From: Thermoanaerobaculia bacterium
GTDB lineage: Bacteria > Acidobacteriota > Thermoanaerobaculia > Multivoradales > Multivoraceae
NCBI GenBank assembly: GCA_022822365.1
Contig: JAJEBV010000043.1
Span: 47,834 to 111,833 of the forward strand
Length of the DNA stretch: 64,000 nucleotides
Direction of reading: 5' to 3'
Shown here one piece after another: positions 31,592-39,175 of this stretch (its first letter is position 1; each line of letters opens with the position of its first letter). Under the pieces are notes generated by a model, which made no database searches, was not told where the DNA came from, and saw only the letters and a list, made by a program, of their open reading frames with translations. The position numbers and the translations under genes are program-made.

Positions 31592-31608
31592 TGTTGACCC
31601 AGTCAACA
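31592..31608. promoter_or_regulatory. TetR operator O1 (VCBS paralogue 1 / tetR)
   Basis: Perfect palindrome TGTTGACCCAGTCAACA. It overlaps the -10 (TATGTT) of the minus-strand VCBS promoter. Its centre is 27 bp from the next copy. Confidence 0.8.
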
Positions 31609-31633
31609 TACATGCTGTTGTTGACGCCGTCAA
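31605..31633 (-). promoter_or_regulatory. Sigma-70-type promoter of VCBS paralogue 1
   Basis: On the minus strand: TTGACG (31633-31628), 17-bp spacer, TATGTT (31610-31605). Leader of about 30 nt to the GTG at 31566. Both elements are covered by operator palindromes. Confidence 0.7.
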
Positions 31634-31635
31634 CA
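31619..31635. promoter_or_regulatory. TetR operator O2 (VCBS paralogue 1 / tetR)
   Basis: Perfect palindrome TGTTGACGCCGTCAACA. It overlaps the -35 of the VCBS promoter and, on the other strand, the -35 of the tetR promoter, so one protein could silence both genes. Confidence 0.8.
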
Positions 31636-31650
31636 CTCAGCACTCATAAT
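31621..31650 (+). promoter_or_regulatory. Promoter of tetR, probably leaderless
   Basis: TTGACG (31621-31626), 18-bp spacer, CATAAT (31645-31650). The GTG start is at 31656, so transcription would begin at or next to the start codon. Confidence 0.55.
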
Positions 31651-31655
31651 CGCTC

Positions 31656-32270
31656 GTGGCCGAGCGAGCGCGCACCTATCACCACGGCGACCTCCGGGCG
31701 GCACTGGTTGAGGAAGCCGCCACCATGATCTCCGAAGGCGGCGCCGCCAGCGTGACGATGAGGGCGATCGGCAGCCGCCTCGGCGTATCGCGGGCCGCGC
31801 CCTACCGCCACTTCCCCGATAGGGCCGCTCTCCTCGTCGCCGTCGCAGTCGCGGGATTCGAGCGTCTCAACCGGCGCCTGGGGTCCGGCGACACCGGAGC
31901 CTCTTCAACCAGCGTTGAGCGACTCCGGCGCATGGGCGAGCAGTACGTGCGCTTCGCCCTGGAGCATCCGGCCCACTATCGCCTGATGTACGGCAAGGAG
32001 GCCCTTGAGCGCCAGGATCAACCGGAACTGCGAACGGCAGCCGGATCTCTGCTCGAGAACCTGGTCGATGTGATTCGGGTCCACCAGGAGAGCGGCGAGA
32101 TCGAGACAGCGGATCCGCGGGCACAGGCCTACGTCGCATGGAGCGCGGTCCACGGCCTGGCGTCGCTCCTGATCGAGAGGCAGATCGACCCGAACGTCGA
32201 CGTGGACGACCTGATCCGGCAAACCACCCAGACAATCCTGGACGGTATGCGAGATCGCAGTCCGGACTAG
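31656..32270 (+). CDS. TetR-family transcriptional regulator
   Basis: 204 aa from GTG 31656. N-terminal helix-turn-helix (AATMISEGGAASVTMRAIGS, RLGVSRAAPYRHFPDRAALL) and a C-terminal WHG-type ligand domain (MGEQYVRFALEHPAHYRLMYG). It is divergent from VCBS paralogue 1 and convergent with paralogue 2. The palindrome TGTTGAC-N3-GTCAACA occurs twice in its own promoter region and twice in front of the second VCBS gene, strongly suggesting that it represses itself and both. No ribosome-binding site precedes the GTG, in line with a leaderless mRNA. The inducer is unknown. Confidence 0.9.
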   Translation: MAERARTYHHGDLRAALVEEAATMISEGGAASVTMRAIGSRLGVSRAAPYRHFPDRAALLVAVAVAGFERLNRRLGSGDTGASSTSVERLRRMGEQYVRFALEHPAHYRLMYGKEALERQDQPELRTAAGSLLENLVDVIRVHQESGEIETADPRAQAYVAWSAVHGLASLLIERQIDPNVDVDDLIRQTTQTILDGMRDRSPD

Positions 32271-32285
32271 AGACCTCCGGCGGGT

Positions 32286-33917
32286 TCACCGGGCGATCAG
32301 CATCGTCACCCGATGGGGCTCCGTCGTGGACGCGTGATGCAGCAGGAGGTCCTGTCTGCCGTCCTTGTTGAGATCCACGAGCCAGGTGTACTCCTCGTCG
32401 TTGGGGATAGCGACCGCAACCCTCTGGGGCTGCCGGGCGAAGAGCTCCGGTCCCGGCACGCCGGCGAAGACGAGCAGTTGCCGATGGGTTTCCTCTATCA
32501 GCAGGTCCGAGCGGCCGTCGCCGGTCACATCCCCGATCAGCAAGGTCGTGTTGAACGCGCGCAAGTGACGCTTCTGCCTCTTCCGCTCCTGGTGCATGGC
32601 CCCTCGAAGCACGATATCCAGCGGTACCCACCCGAACTCCCTGACACTGGGGTGGCCATCCAGTTGCAGTCTGCGGATGGCGTTGGGTTCGTCGGAATGG
32701 AGTCCCTCCTTCATGGGATAGAACTCGAGATCCAGCCAGACGTCATCGCCCATGAACCCCTTGAGCCTCTTCCAGAGACTGCTCTCGAGGTACGCGACCT
32801 CGATCGTCGTGAACATCAGATCGAGGTCGCCGTCGTCATCGAAGTCGCGCCGGTTCATCCCGAGCTGAATCCTGCCGTCCGACTGGAAGGCGAAGTCGAC
32901 GCCCCGCGCGAACCGGGTTCCGCGGTCGGGTGCCGGCGCGCCGAGATGCACCTCGTAGGTTGAACGCTTGCGCGAGATGCGCGCACCTTCCAGCGAGAAA
33001 ACCACGAGGTCCCCGACGCCGTCGCCGTTCAGGTCGGCTATCGAGTGGAGCACTCTCCCCGTCATGTCTCCGGTGGCGAGCGGGGAGAGTTCGTCAGTGG
33101 CGAACGTGACATCGGTCGTGAAGGTCTCGGCCGAGGAGAACAACCCGTCTTCATCCTGGAGATGAACCTCGAAGTGGTCCTCGTTCCAGAACACCAGGTC
33201 GCGGCGTCCGTCCAGGTCGTAGTCCATTTCGTGGACACGGCTTTCATCCCAGGGGTCGTACCGGTATCCGTCGGCTCCGTAGATCCTGCTCAAGTCAGTC
33301 GACCGGCCGATCTTCACCGGATCCGCGAACTCGCCGGCGGTCGTCTGGACGAACACCCGGAAGCCATCGACGCTCGGTACGACCAGGTCGTCGCGGCCGT
33401 CGCCGTTCACGTCCCGACTGACGTCGACGTGGGGGATCTCACCGTCCCGAGGCGGGTTGAAGCTGGCGGTGACCGCGACCAGCGGGCGTTCTGTCGCCGA
33501 CTCGGGATCGAACCAGTTCAGGCGACCGGGATCGTAGGTGACCAGCCGGTCCCGTCCGCCGATGGCGGCCACGTCAACGAAGGAAGTTCCGGGCCGTAGC
33601 GCGGTTTCGATTTCCGGCACCCATTCACCGCCCCTGAACGTGAGGATCCGCAGGCGCCGGTCATCGTTCTCATCGCTGTCCACGACCGCGAGGTCCGCCA
33701 TCCAGCTTCCCAAGAGGAAGCCCGTCAGGACGGTCTGGCGCTCGCGGGCGCCGGTGACCACGTCGTACCGCTCGAAGGCGAACCGCTCCGCCGGCTGGGC
33801 GCCGGGAAGCGTGGCGGCAGGTCCGACGCATCCGTACAGGCACACCCTGAGCGTGAGTATGGCGAATCGGCCTCGCCGATGGTGCCTGGCTCGGCCCCGC
33901 GTCGATCGCTTTCTCAT
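32286..33917 (-). CDS. FG-GAP/VCBS-repeat secreted protein, paralogue 2
   Basis: 543 aa from ATG 33917 (MRKRSTRGRARHHRRGR), chosen because GGAGGGAGAG precedes it and the N-terminus aligns with paralogue 1; an upstream in-frame ATG lies inside the operator. Weak signal segment (AILTLRVCLYGCVGPAAT). The repeat domain has calcium-loop motifs DVNGDGRDDLVVP, DLNGDGVGDLVVF, DVTGDGRSDLLIE, DLNKDGRQDLLLH and DYDLDGRRDLVFW. It aligns with paralogue 1 along its length, including IYGADGYRY and VHEMDYDLDGR, so the pair arose by duplication together with the promoter. Exported propeller of unknown ligand. Confidence 0.86.
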   Translation of the reverse strand: MRKRSTRGRARHHRRGRFAILTLRVCLYGCVGPAATLPGAQPAERFAFERYDVVTGARERQTVLTGFLLGSWMADLAVVDSDENDDRRLRILTFRGGEWVPEIETALRPGTSFVDVAAIGGRDRLVTYDPGRLNWFDPESATERPLVAVTASFNPPRDGEIPHVDVSRDVNGDGRDDLVVPSVDGFRVFVQTTAGEFADPVKIGRSTDLSRIYGADGYRYDPWDESRVHEMDYDLDGRRDLVFWNEDHFEVHLQDEDGLFSSAETFTTDVTFATDELSPLATGDMTGRVLHSIADLNGDGVGDLVVFSLEGARISRKRSTYEVHLGAPAPDRGTRFARGVDFAFQSDGRIQLGMNRRDFDDDGDLDLMFTTIEVAYLESSLWKRLKGFMGDDVWLDLEFYPMKEGLHSDEPNAIRRLQLDGHPSVREFGWVPLDIVLRGAMHQERKRQKRHLRAFNTTLLIGDVTGDGRSDLLIEETHRQLLVFAGVPGPELFARQPQRVAVAIPNDEEYTWLVDLNKDGRQDLLLHHASTTEPHRVTMLIAR

Positions 33918-33940
33918 GGCTCTCTCTCCCTCCAACCAGA

Positions 33941-33957
33941 AGTTGACTGCGTCAACA
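33941..33957. promoter_or_regulatory. TetR operator O3 (VCBS paralogue 2)
   Basis: AGTTGACTGCGTCAACA, one mismatch from the perfect palindrome. It overlaps the -10 of the promoter, as O1 does. Confidence 0.78.
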
Positions 33958-33982
33958 TACACAGCCTTGTTGACATTGTCAA
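33954..33982 (-). promoter_or_regulatory. Sigma-70-type promoter of VCBS paralogue 2
   Basis: Minus strand: TTGACA (33982-33977), 17-bp spacer, TATGTT (33959-33954). Same geometry and the same -10 as the promoter of paralogue 1, with a leader of about 30 nt. Confidence 0.72.
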
Positions 33983-33984
33983 CA
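33968..33984. promoter_or_regulatory. TetR operator O4 (VCBS paralogue 2)
   Basis: TGTTGACATTGTCAACA, perfect arms and flanked by a further T/A pair. It overlaps the -35. The centre-to-centre distance to O3 is 27 bp, identical to O1-O2. Confidence 0.8.
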
Positions 33985-34010
33985 AGCTCTCGGTGAGGGT
34001 GGCTAGGGGA

Positions 34011-34793
34011 TCAGCCCCACTCCGCCCGCCACACCTCCTGGTTGTCCGCCCGGAGCCGCCTCGCCCGGCGAGCATTGGGAGTCCGGAGTTCGACCTTCAC
34101 CCGACGCGCGATCGCCCGGGCGACATCCTCCTGAATCTGGATCTCGGAGATCGTGCCGAGGACCCGGTCGTAGTGGCGGGACCAGAGATGGATGCCGTCA
34201 GCGACCCGGATGAGCTGAACCGAGATCCGCACCCGGTCGCCCGACCTTCGCGCGCTGCCTTCGAGGATCGCCGCCACGCCCAGCTTCCGGCCGAACCGCG
34301 GTGCGCTCAGGCGGGCCAGCCCTCGGTCGAACGAGGAGGTCCGGGACACGACCCGAAGTCCATCGACCCGCACCAGCGCCTCGACCACCTCCTCCACCAA
34401 CCCCTCGCAGAAGAAGTCCTGTTCCGGATCGGGCGTCATGTTGGCGAAGGGCCGCACCGCGATCGATCCCCCGACCGGCGTCCTGACCGGGGCCGTGAAG
34501 CGGTAGCCGCGGCCGGGAACCGTGACGACGTACTGCGTCTCCCCATCCTGGCCCAGGATCTTCCGCAGCACGGACAGGTTGTGCGTGAGGTTGCTGTCGG
34601 CGACGTTGGTATCGGGCCACACCATCGCCATCAACTCGTCCTTGTGGACCAGACGGTCGCGGTTCTCGACGAGCACCTTCAGCGTCTGGAAGATCTTTGG
34701 CCGCACTGGCACGACCCGCCCGCGGCGGAGCAACCGGCGCGCCGCGGCATCGAGAAGAAACGGCCCGAAGGCGTAGGTGGGACGCTCTGCCAC
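34011..34793 (-). CDS. CadC/ToxR-like winged-helix regulator with TolB-N-type domain
   Basis: 260 aa from GTG 34793 behind GGAGG. Residues 1-105 are an OmpR/PhoB-type winged helix (YAFGPFLLDAAARRLLRRG, VWPDTNVADSNLTHNLSVLR, VPGRGYRF). A TolB/FlgO-like domain follows (IAVRPFANMTPDPEQDFFCE, GVAAILEGSARRSGDRVRIS, LWSRHYDRVLGTISEIQ). Relatives in Acidobacteriota usually go on into a long TPR region, and many have a membrane helix between the domains; this one has neither and ends soon after the TolB-like domain, so it looks shortened. Its target is unknown; the nearest candidate on the same strand is VCBS paralogue 2. Confidence 0.83.
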   Translation of the reverse strand: MAERPTYAFGPFLLDAAARRLLRRGRVVPVRPKIFQTLKVLVENRDRLVHKDELMAMVWPDTNVADSNLTHNLSVLRKILGQDGETQYVVTVPGRGYRFTAPVRTPVGGSIAVRPFANMTPDPEQDFFCEGLVEEVVEALVRVDGLRVVSRTSSFDRGLARLSAPRFGRKLGVAAILEGSARRSGDRVRISVQLIRVADGIHLWSRHYDRVLGTISEIQIQEDVARAIARRVKVELRTPNARRARRLRADNQEVWRAEWG

Positions 34794-34903
34794 CAGGAAC
34801 CTCCGTCAAGGACCGGACGCCGGCCGTCACGCGACACGCTCAGCCGCGCCGGGATTGATTCGGATTCCTGGATCCTAGCAGCCCCTACAACCTTGTTGGA
34901 GAT

Positions 34904-36754
34904 TCAGTCCTGGCGGCCCTCCGGCAGTGCGAACACGAACAGACTCCCGCCCCGGGCGCGGGCAGCGCCTTCGGGGGTGTGGCGGAGACTCCCCGGCCCG
35001 GTCGAGATGGCCACGTACTGGCGGCCGTCGACGGCGTAGGAGATCGGGTAGCCCATAGCCGGGGCGCCGATGTTGACCTCCCACAAGACCTCGCCGGTCT
35101 CGTGGTCGAAGGCGCGGAAGTGTCCGAGCGCGTCGCCGCCGAAGATCAGGCCGCCGCCCGTGGCGACGACGGAGTAGGTCCCGCCCTCAGTCTCGAACAG
35201 CCACTTCGTTTCGCCCGTCACCGCCGAGATCGCGTACACCGTGCCGAGGTACTCCTCGCCGGGCGCCTTGATGTGGTCGGCGGCCAGGTTGTAGATCGCG
35301 ACCTGCTGTTCGAACGCCTGCGCCCGCGGACTGTTCGTGTCGCCCGTCGCCAGCATCCGCGCGCACATGTTGCGCAGCGGGTGATACAGCGTCCGGGTCA
35401 GCGGGCTGTAGGAGCCGGCCTCCCAGTCCCTTCCGCCGATCCAGGTTGGACAGACGAGCATCTCCTGCTCCAGCTCCGTGAAGATGATCTCGGTGTTCTC
35501 GACGGCCCGGCCGGTCGTCTCGTCGATGTCGACGACCACGTTCTGCGGCACGGTCGGCCGTGCCCAGAGGAACTCGCCGGTTTCGCGGTCCAGCGTGTAG
35601 ACGAAGCCGGTCTTGCCCGGAATGCCGGTCATCACCTTGCGCGTCTCGCCTGGTTCGAGACCCTCCCGGATCCAGCGCACAGCCTCCGGATCGGGCGACA
35701 CGGGGAGGTCGACGAGGATCCGCTCGAACGGATGGTCGAGATCCCAGTGGTCGTTCAGGTGCTGGAAGTACCAGCGGATCTCGCCCGTGTCCGCCTCGAG
35801 CGCCAGGGTCGAGTTGTGGTAGAGGTGGGTCAGATCGGTGCCGCCGAGCATGAACTTCGGCGCGGGCGACGTAACGGCGGTGCCGAAGTAGATGAGTTCG
35901 AGCTCCGGGTCGTAGCTGGGAACCATCCAGGTACCGACGTGGTGGCGCTTCTCGAACGGCACGTCGCCCCAGGTTTCGTCCCCGGGCTCGCCGGGCGCCG
36001 GCATCGTCCGTGTCCGCCAGAGTTCCTCCCCGGTCAGCGCGTCGAGCGCGATCATGATGCAGGACTCCGGTCCGCCCCAGGGCCGGCAACTGCGTCCGGA
36101 GACGACGCGGCCATCCGCGACGATCGGGCCCGAGCTGTGGGTGGCGGGGTTGACCTCCCAGTCCAGGATCCGCGTCTCCCAGACCAGCTCTCCCGTCTCG
36201 GCATCCAGCGCGAAGGCGTGGTTGTCGTCGCTGTTGTTCAGGATCAGCCGGTCGTAGATCGCGATGTTCCGGTTGTTCTTCGCGTTGAAGCCGACCTGCG
36301 CGTAGAGACCCTCGGGCTGTTCCCGCGTGTAGCGCCAGATGAACTCGCCGGTGGTCGAGTCCACCGCCTCGATCGTGTCCTCGAACGAGGGGATGTAGAG
36401 GACGCCGTCGTACGCGAGGGGCGTGATCTCGGACGTTCCCACCTCCACCTCGCGAGCCCAGACAAGGCTCAGGCTGCCCACATTCTCCCGGTCGATCTGG
36501 TCCAGCGGGCTGTAGCCCCAACTGTCGTGGGTCCGCCGGAACATGAGCCACTCCGAATCGGGCGGGTTCTCCAGCATCTCGTCCGTGACCGGTACGAACG
36601 TCGATCCCCCGTCCTGGGCCGCCAATGCGGCGCCGAACGCGAAGCTCAGGGCAAGCGTCGCAACCACCATCCGGACTGGGTGCGCCGGCGCCCTCGCCGG
36701 CATCCGGCGCGGAGCGCCGGCATCCGGGCACTCCGCCGCGCTAGCGCTCTTCAT
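34904..36754 (-). CDS. PQQ-dependent (methanol/ethanol-type) dehydrogenase without cytochrome domain
   Basis: 616 aa from ATG 36754, which has GGAGG 7 nt upstream. Residues 8-28 are encoded by a palindromic repeat (36678-36741); the real signal peptide (MVVATLALSFAFGAALAAQ) begins at Met29 (36670), which lacks a ribosome site. The mature protein is an eight-bladed PQQ propeller: EWLMFRRTHDSWGYSPLDQI, VLYIPSFEDTIEAVDSTTGE and repeated W-motifs (TGEFIWRY, TGEVLWEVN). It oxidises an alcohol or aldehyde in the periplasm and passes electrons to a cytochrome c. It is divergent from a related enzyme that carries its own heme domain. Confidence 0.88.
   Translation of the reverse strand: MKSASAAECPDAGAPRRMPARAPAHPVRMVVATLALSFAFGAALAAQDGGSTFVPVTDEMLENPPDSEWLMFRRTHDSWGYSPLDQIDRENVGSLSLVWAREVEVGTSEITPLAYDGVLYIPSFEDTIEAVDSTTGEFIWRYTREQPEGLYAQVGFNAKNNRNIAIYDRLILNNSDDNHAFALDAETGELVWETRILDWEVNPATHSSGPIVADGRVVSGRSCRPWGGPESCIMIALDALTGEELWRTRTMPAPGEPGDETWGDVPFEKRHHVGTWMVPSYDPELELIYFGTAVTSPAPKFMLGGTDLTHLYHNSTLALEADTGEIRWYFQHLNDHWDLDHPFERILVDLPVSPDPEAVRWIREGLEPGETRKVMTGIPGKTGFVYTLDRETGEFLWARPTVPQNVVVDIDETTGRAVENTEIIFTELEQEMLVCPTWIGGRDWEAGSYSPLTRTLYHPLRNMCARMLATGDTNSPRAQAFEQQVAIYNLAADHIKAPGEEYLGTVYAISAVTGETKWLFETEGGTYSVVATGGGLIFGGDALGHFRAFDHETGEVLWEVNIGAPAMGYPISYAVDGRQYVAISTGPGSLRHTPEGAARARGGSLFVFALPEGRQD
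36678..36741 (+). repeat. Palindromic two-hairpin repeat, copy B (inside PQQ dehydrogenase N-terminus)
   Basis: Hairpin 1 GCCGGCG/CGCCGGC, then ATCC, hairpin 2 GGCGC-GGA-GCGCC. The tail CACTCCGCCGCGC (36729-36741) is shared with copy A. The copy lies between the start codon and the signal peptide of the minus-strand gene. Confidence 0.8.
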
Positions 36755-36858
36755 GCAGCGCCTCCGTTTCCTCGCTGTTCCAACGACAAGACGCGGACTC
36801 TAGCCCACGACGACGACCGGCAAGTGACGTCACGGTGAAGTAGCATCGCGCCTTCCGC
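36755..36858. promoter_or_regulatory. Divergent promoter region of the two PQQ dehydrogenases
   Basis: 104 nt between divergent starts. It contains a perfect 10-bp palindrome GTGACGTCAC at 36824-36833 that could bind a shared regulator. No clear -35/-10 pair is seen. Confidence 0.4.
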
Positions 36859-38991
36859 ATGAAGTCGTTGACGCGCCTCGTCTGTTCGCTGGCCGCTGTT
36901 TCGTTCCTGGGCGCCGGCCTCGCCGCCCAGGAGACCGAGTTCGTGCCGGTCACACAGGAGATGCTGAACGACCCGGAACCGGGCCAGTGGCTGCACTGGC
37001 GCGGAACGCAGAACGCCTGGGGCTACAGCCCGCTCAACCAGATCACGCCCGAGAACGTAGGCCAGCTACGACTGGTCTGGGCATGGGCGATGGACGACAC
37101 CGGCCCGCAGGAGGCGGCGCCCCTGATCCACAACGGCGTCATGTACGTGCCGAATCCGGGCAACGTCGTCCAGGCGCTCGACGCCGCCAACGGCGACCTG
37201 CTCTGGGAGTACCGGCCGGAGCCGGTGGGTGACGGAACGGGCGCCTTCGGCCGCGGCGTCCAGAAGAACATCGCGATCTTCGGCGACCGGATCTTCGGCG
37301 CCAGTTCGCGGGCGACGATCTTCGCGCTCGACGCCAGGAGCGGGAAGCTGATCTGGGAGACGCAGACCGCGGACACGAGCCTCGGTTACCGCTACACCGC
37401 GGGCCCAATCGTCGCCAACGGCAAGCTGGTTACCGGCATCACCGGCTGCGGCCGCTACAAGGACGACGTCTGCTTCATTACCGGCCACGATCCGGACACC
37501 GGCGAAGAGATCTGGCGCACATCGACGATCGCGCGCCCCGGCGAGCCCGGCGGCGACACCTGGGGCGACCTGCCGCTTCGCTTCCGCGCCGGCAGCGACG
37601 CCTGGATCGCCGGCAGCTACGACCCGGAGCTCAAGATCGTCTACTGGGCCACGTCCCAGGCCAAGCCCTGGGCCCGCTCCGTCCGCGGCACGGACGGCGA
37701 CGCGCTGTACACGAACTCGAGCCTGGCGCTCGATCCCGACACCGGCGAACTGCTCTGGTACTACCAGTACCTGCCCGGCGAGACCCACGACATGGACGAG
37801 GTCTTCGAGTCGCTCCTCATCGACGTCGACGGCCGCAAGAAGCTCTACAAGATGGGCAAGCTCGGCATCCTCTGGGAGCTCGACCGGGAGACGGGCGAGT
37901 TCCTGGACGCGATCGACGTCGGCTACCAGAACCTGGTCGACGTGGACCGGGAGACGGGCGAGGTGACCTACCGCCCGGAACTGATCCCGGAAATCGGGGT
38001 CGAGATCAACATGTGCCCGAGCACGTCCGGCTTCAAGAGCTGGCGCGCCATGTCGTACGACCCGAACACCGGCGCCCTCTACATCCCGATGACGATGAAC
38101 TGTGAGCTGGCGACGTTCGGCCCGGTCGAGCGGGTGCTCGGCGGCGGCGGCGCGGGTCCGGTCAAGCGGATCAACACGCTACATCCGTACTCCGGCGGCA
38201 ACCTCGGCGAGTTGCTGGTCATCGACGTCCGCGAGGGGGACATCATGTGGCGGCACCGGACGCTCTCGCCGATCAACACCGCGGCCCTCGCGACCGGAGG
38301 CGGAGTCGTCTTCGCGGGCGACTACGACCGCTACGTCTACGCCTACGACGCCCGCACCGGTCGGATCCTCTGGCAGACGAGGCTGCCCACCTCGGCCCAG
38401 GGCTTCCCGGTGACCTACCTCGCCGGCGGTCGCCAGTACGTCGCGATCCCGGTGGGGACCGGCGGCGCCAGTTGGGCCACGATGGTGCCGCGCGACCTGA
38501 TCCCCCACATCCGACGTCCGAGCAACGGCAACTCGATCCACGTCTTCGCGCTGCCGGCCGACCTGCCGGCGGCCGCAGGGGACGCCACCCGGATCGCCGA
38601 GGCCGACCGTGAGGCCGTCGGAGCGGCCGAGGCCTCTCTGACCGTCTGGGACGGCGTCTACACCGCCGAGCAGGCAGAACGGGGCGCCGTCGCCTACCGC
38701 GAGACCTGCGCCACCTGCCACGGCGACGATCTCGGCGGCGGCAGCAACTCGCCGGGACTGGTCGGCGTCAGCTTCCAGTTCCTGTGGGGCGACAAGACCC
38801 TGCACGAGCTGTACGAGGCGATGCGGACGACCATGCCGACCGACAACCCGGCCAGCCTGCCGCGCGAGACTTACCTGGACATCCTCACCTTCATGCTGAG
38901 GACGAACGAGTTCCCGGCCGGCGAGACGGCTCTCGATAGCGATCCCGCCGCGCTAGGCAGCATCCTGATCACCGAGCAGCCCGACGCCTAG
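36859..38991 (+). CDS. Quinohemoprotein alcohol dehydrogenase (PQQ propeller plus cytochrome c)
   Basis: 710 aa with a signal peptide (MKSLTRLVCSLAAVSFLGAG). The PQQ propeller fills residues ~30-575 (WLHWRGTQNAWGYSPLNQI, NMCPSTSGFKSWRAMSYDP, W-motifs such as NGDLLWEYRPE). A C-terminal cytochrome c domain has the heme site CATCH at 617-621 and a later Met ligand candidate (MRTTMPTDNP). It is a type II-like quinohemoprotein that passes electrons from PQQ to its own heme. Divergent from the heme-less paralogue. Its 3' end is followed by a 161-bp inverted-repeat element. Confidence 0.92.
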   Translation: MKSLTRLVCSLAAVSFLGAGLAAQETEFVPVTQEMLNDPEPGQWLHWRGTQNAWGYSPLNQITPENVGQLRLVWAWAMDDTGPQEAAPLIHNGVMYVPNPGNVVQALDAANGDLLWEYRPEPVGDGTGAFGRGVQKNIAIFGDRIFGASSRATIFALDARSGKLIWETQTADTSLGYRYTAGPIVANGKLVTGITGCGRYKDDVCFITGHDPDTGEEIWRTSTIARPGEPGGDTWGDLPLRFRAGSDAWIAGSYDPELKIVYWATSQAKPWARSVRGTDGDALYTNSSLALDPDTGELLWYYQYLPGETHDMDEVFESLLIDVDGRKKLYKMGKLGILWELDRETGEFLDAIDVGYQNLVDVDRETGEVTYRPELIPEIGVEINMCPSTSGFKSWRAMSYDPNTGALYIPMTMNCELATFGPVERVLGGGGAGPVKRINTLHPYSGGNLGELLVIDVREGDIMWRHRTLSPINTAALATGGGVVFAGDYDRYVYAYDARTGRILWQTRLPTSAQGFPVTYLAGGRQYVAIPVGTGGASWATMVPRDLIPHIRRPSNGNSIHVFALPADLPAAAGDATRIAEADREAVGAAEASLTVWDGVYTAEQAERGAVAYRETCATCHGDDLGGGSNSPGLVGVSFQFLWGDKTLHELYEAMRTTMPTDNPASLPRETYLDILTFMLRTNEFPAGETALDSDPAALGSILITEQPDA

Positions 38992-39010
38992 CCCGACAGA
39001 CCACGAAGTG

Positions 39011-39171
39011 CCGAGTGTCGGTGCGCCGGCCTTCTGGCCGGCATCAGCGCGCCGCCGCGGAGCGGCCTGCGCGAGTCCCTGCGACTAAGAAGGGAGCCGG
39101 CCTACGGCCGGCGCGTCTTCCTGGCCGCCTGCGGCGGCAGCCGGCCAGAGGGCCGGCGCACCGACACTCGG
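39011..39171. repeat. 161-bp element with 21-bp perfect terminal inverted repeats (copy D)
   Basis: The outer 21 bases at 39011-39031 and 39151-39171 are perfect reverse complements (inner side GGTGCGCCGGCC). Each end is a copy of the dispersed two-hairpin repeat in opposite orientation. It fills the gap between two convergent genes and can act as a bidirectional terminator. It resembles a BIME or MITE. Confidence 0.85.
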
Positions 39172-39175
39172 TCCA

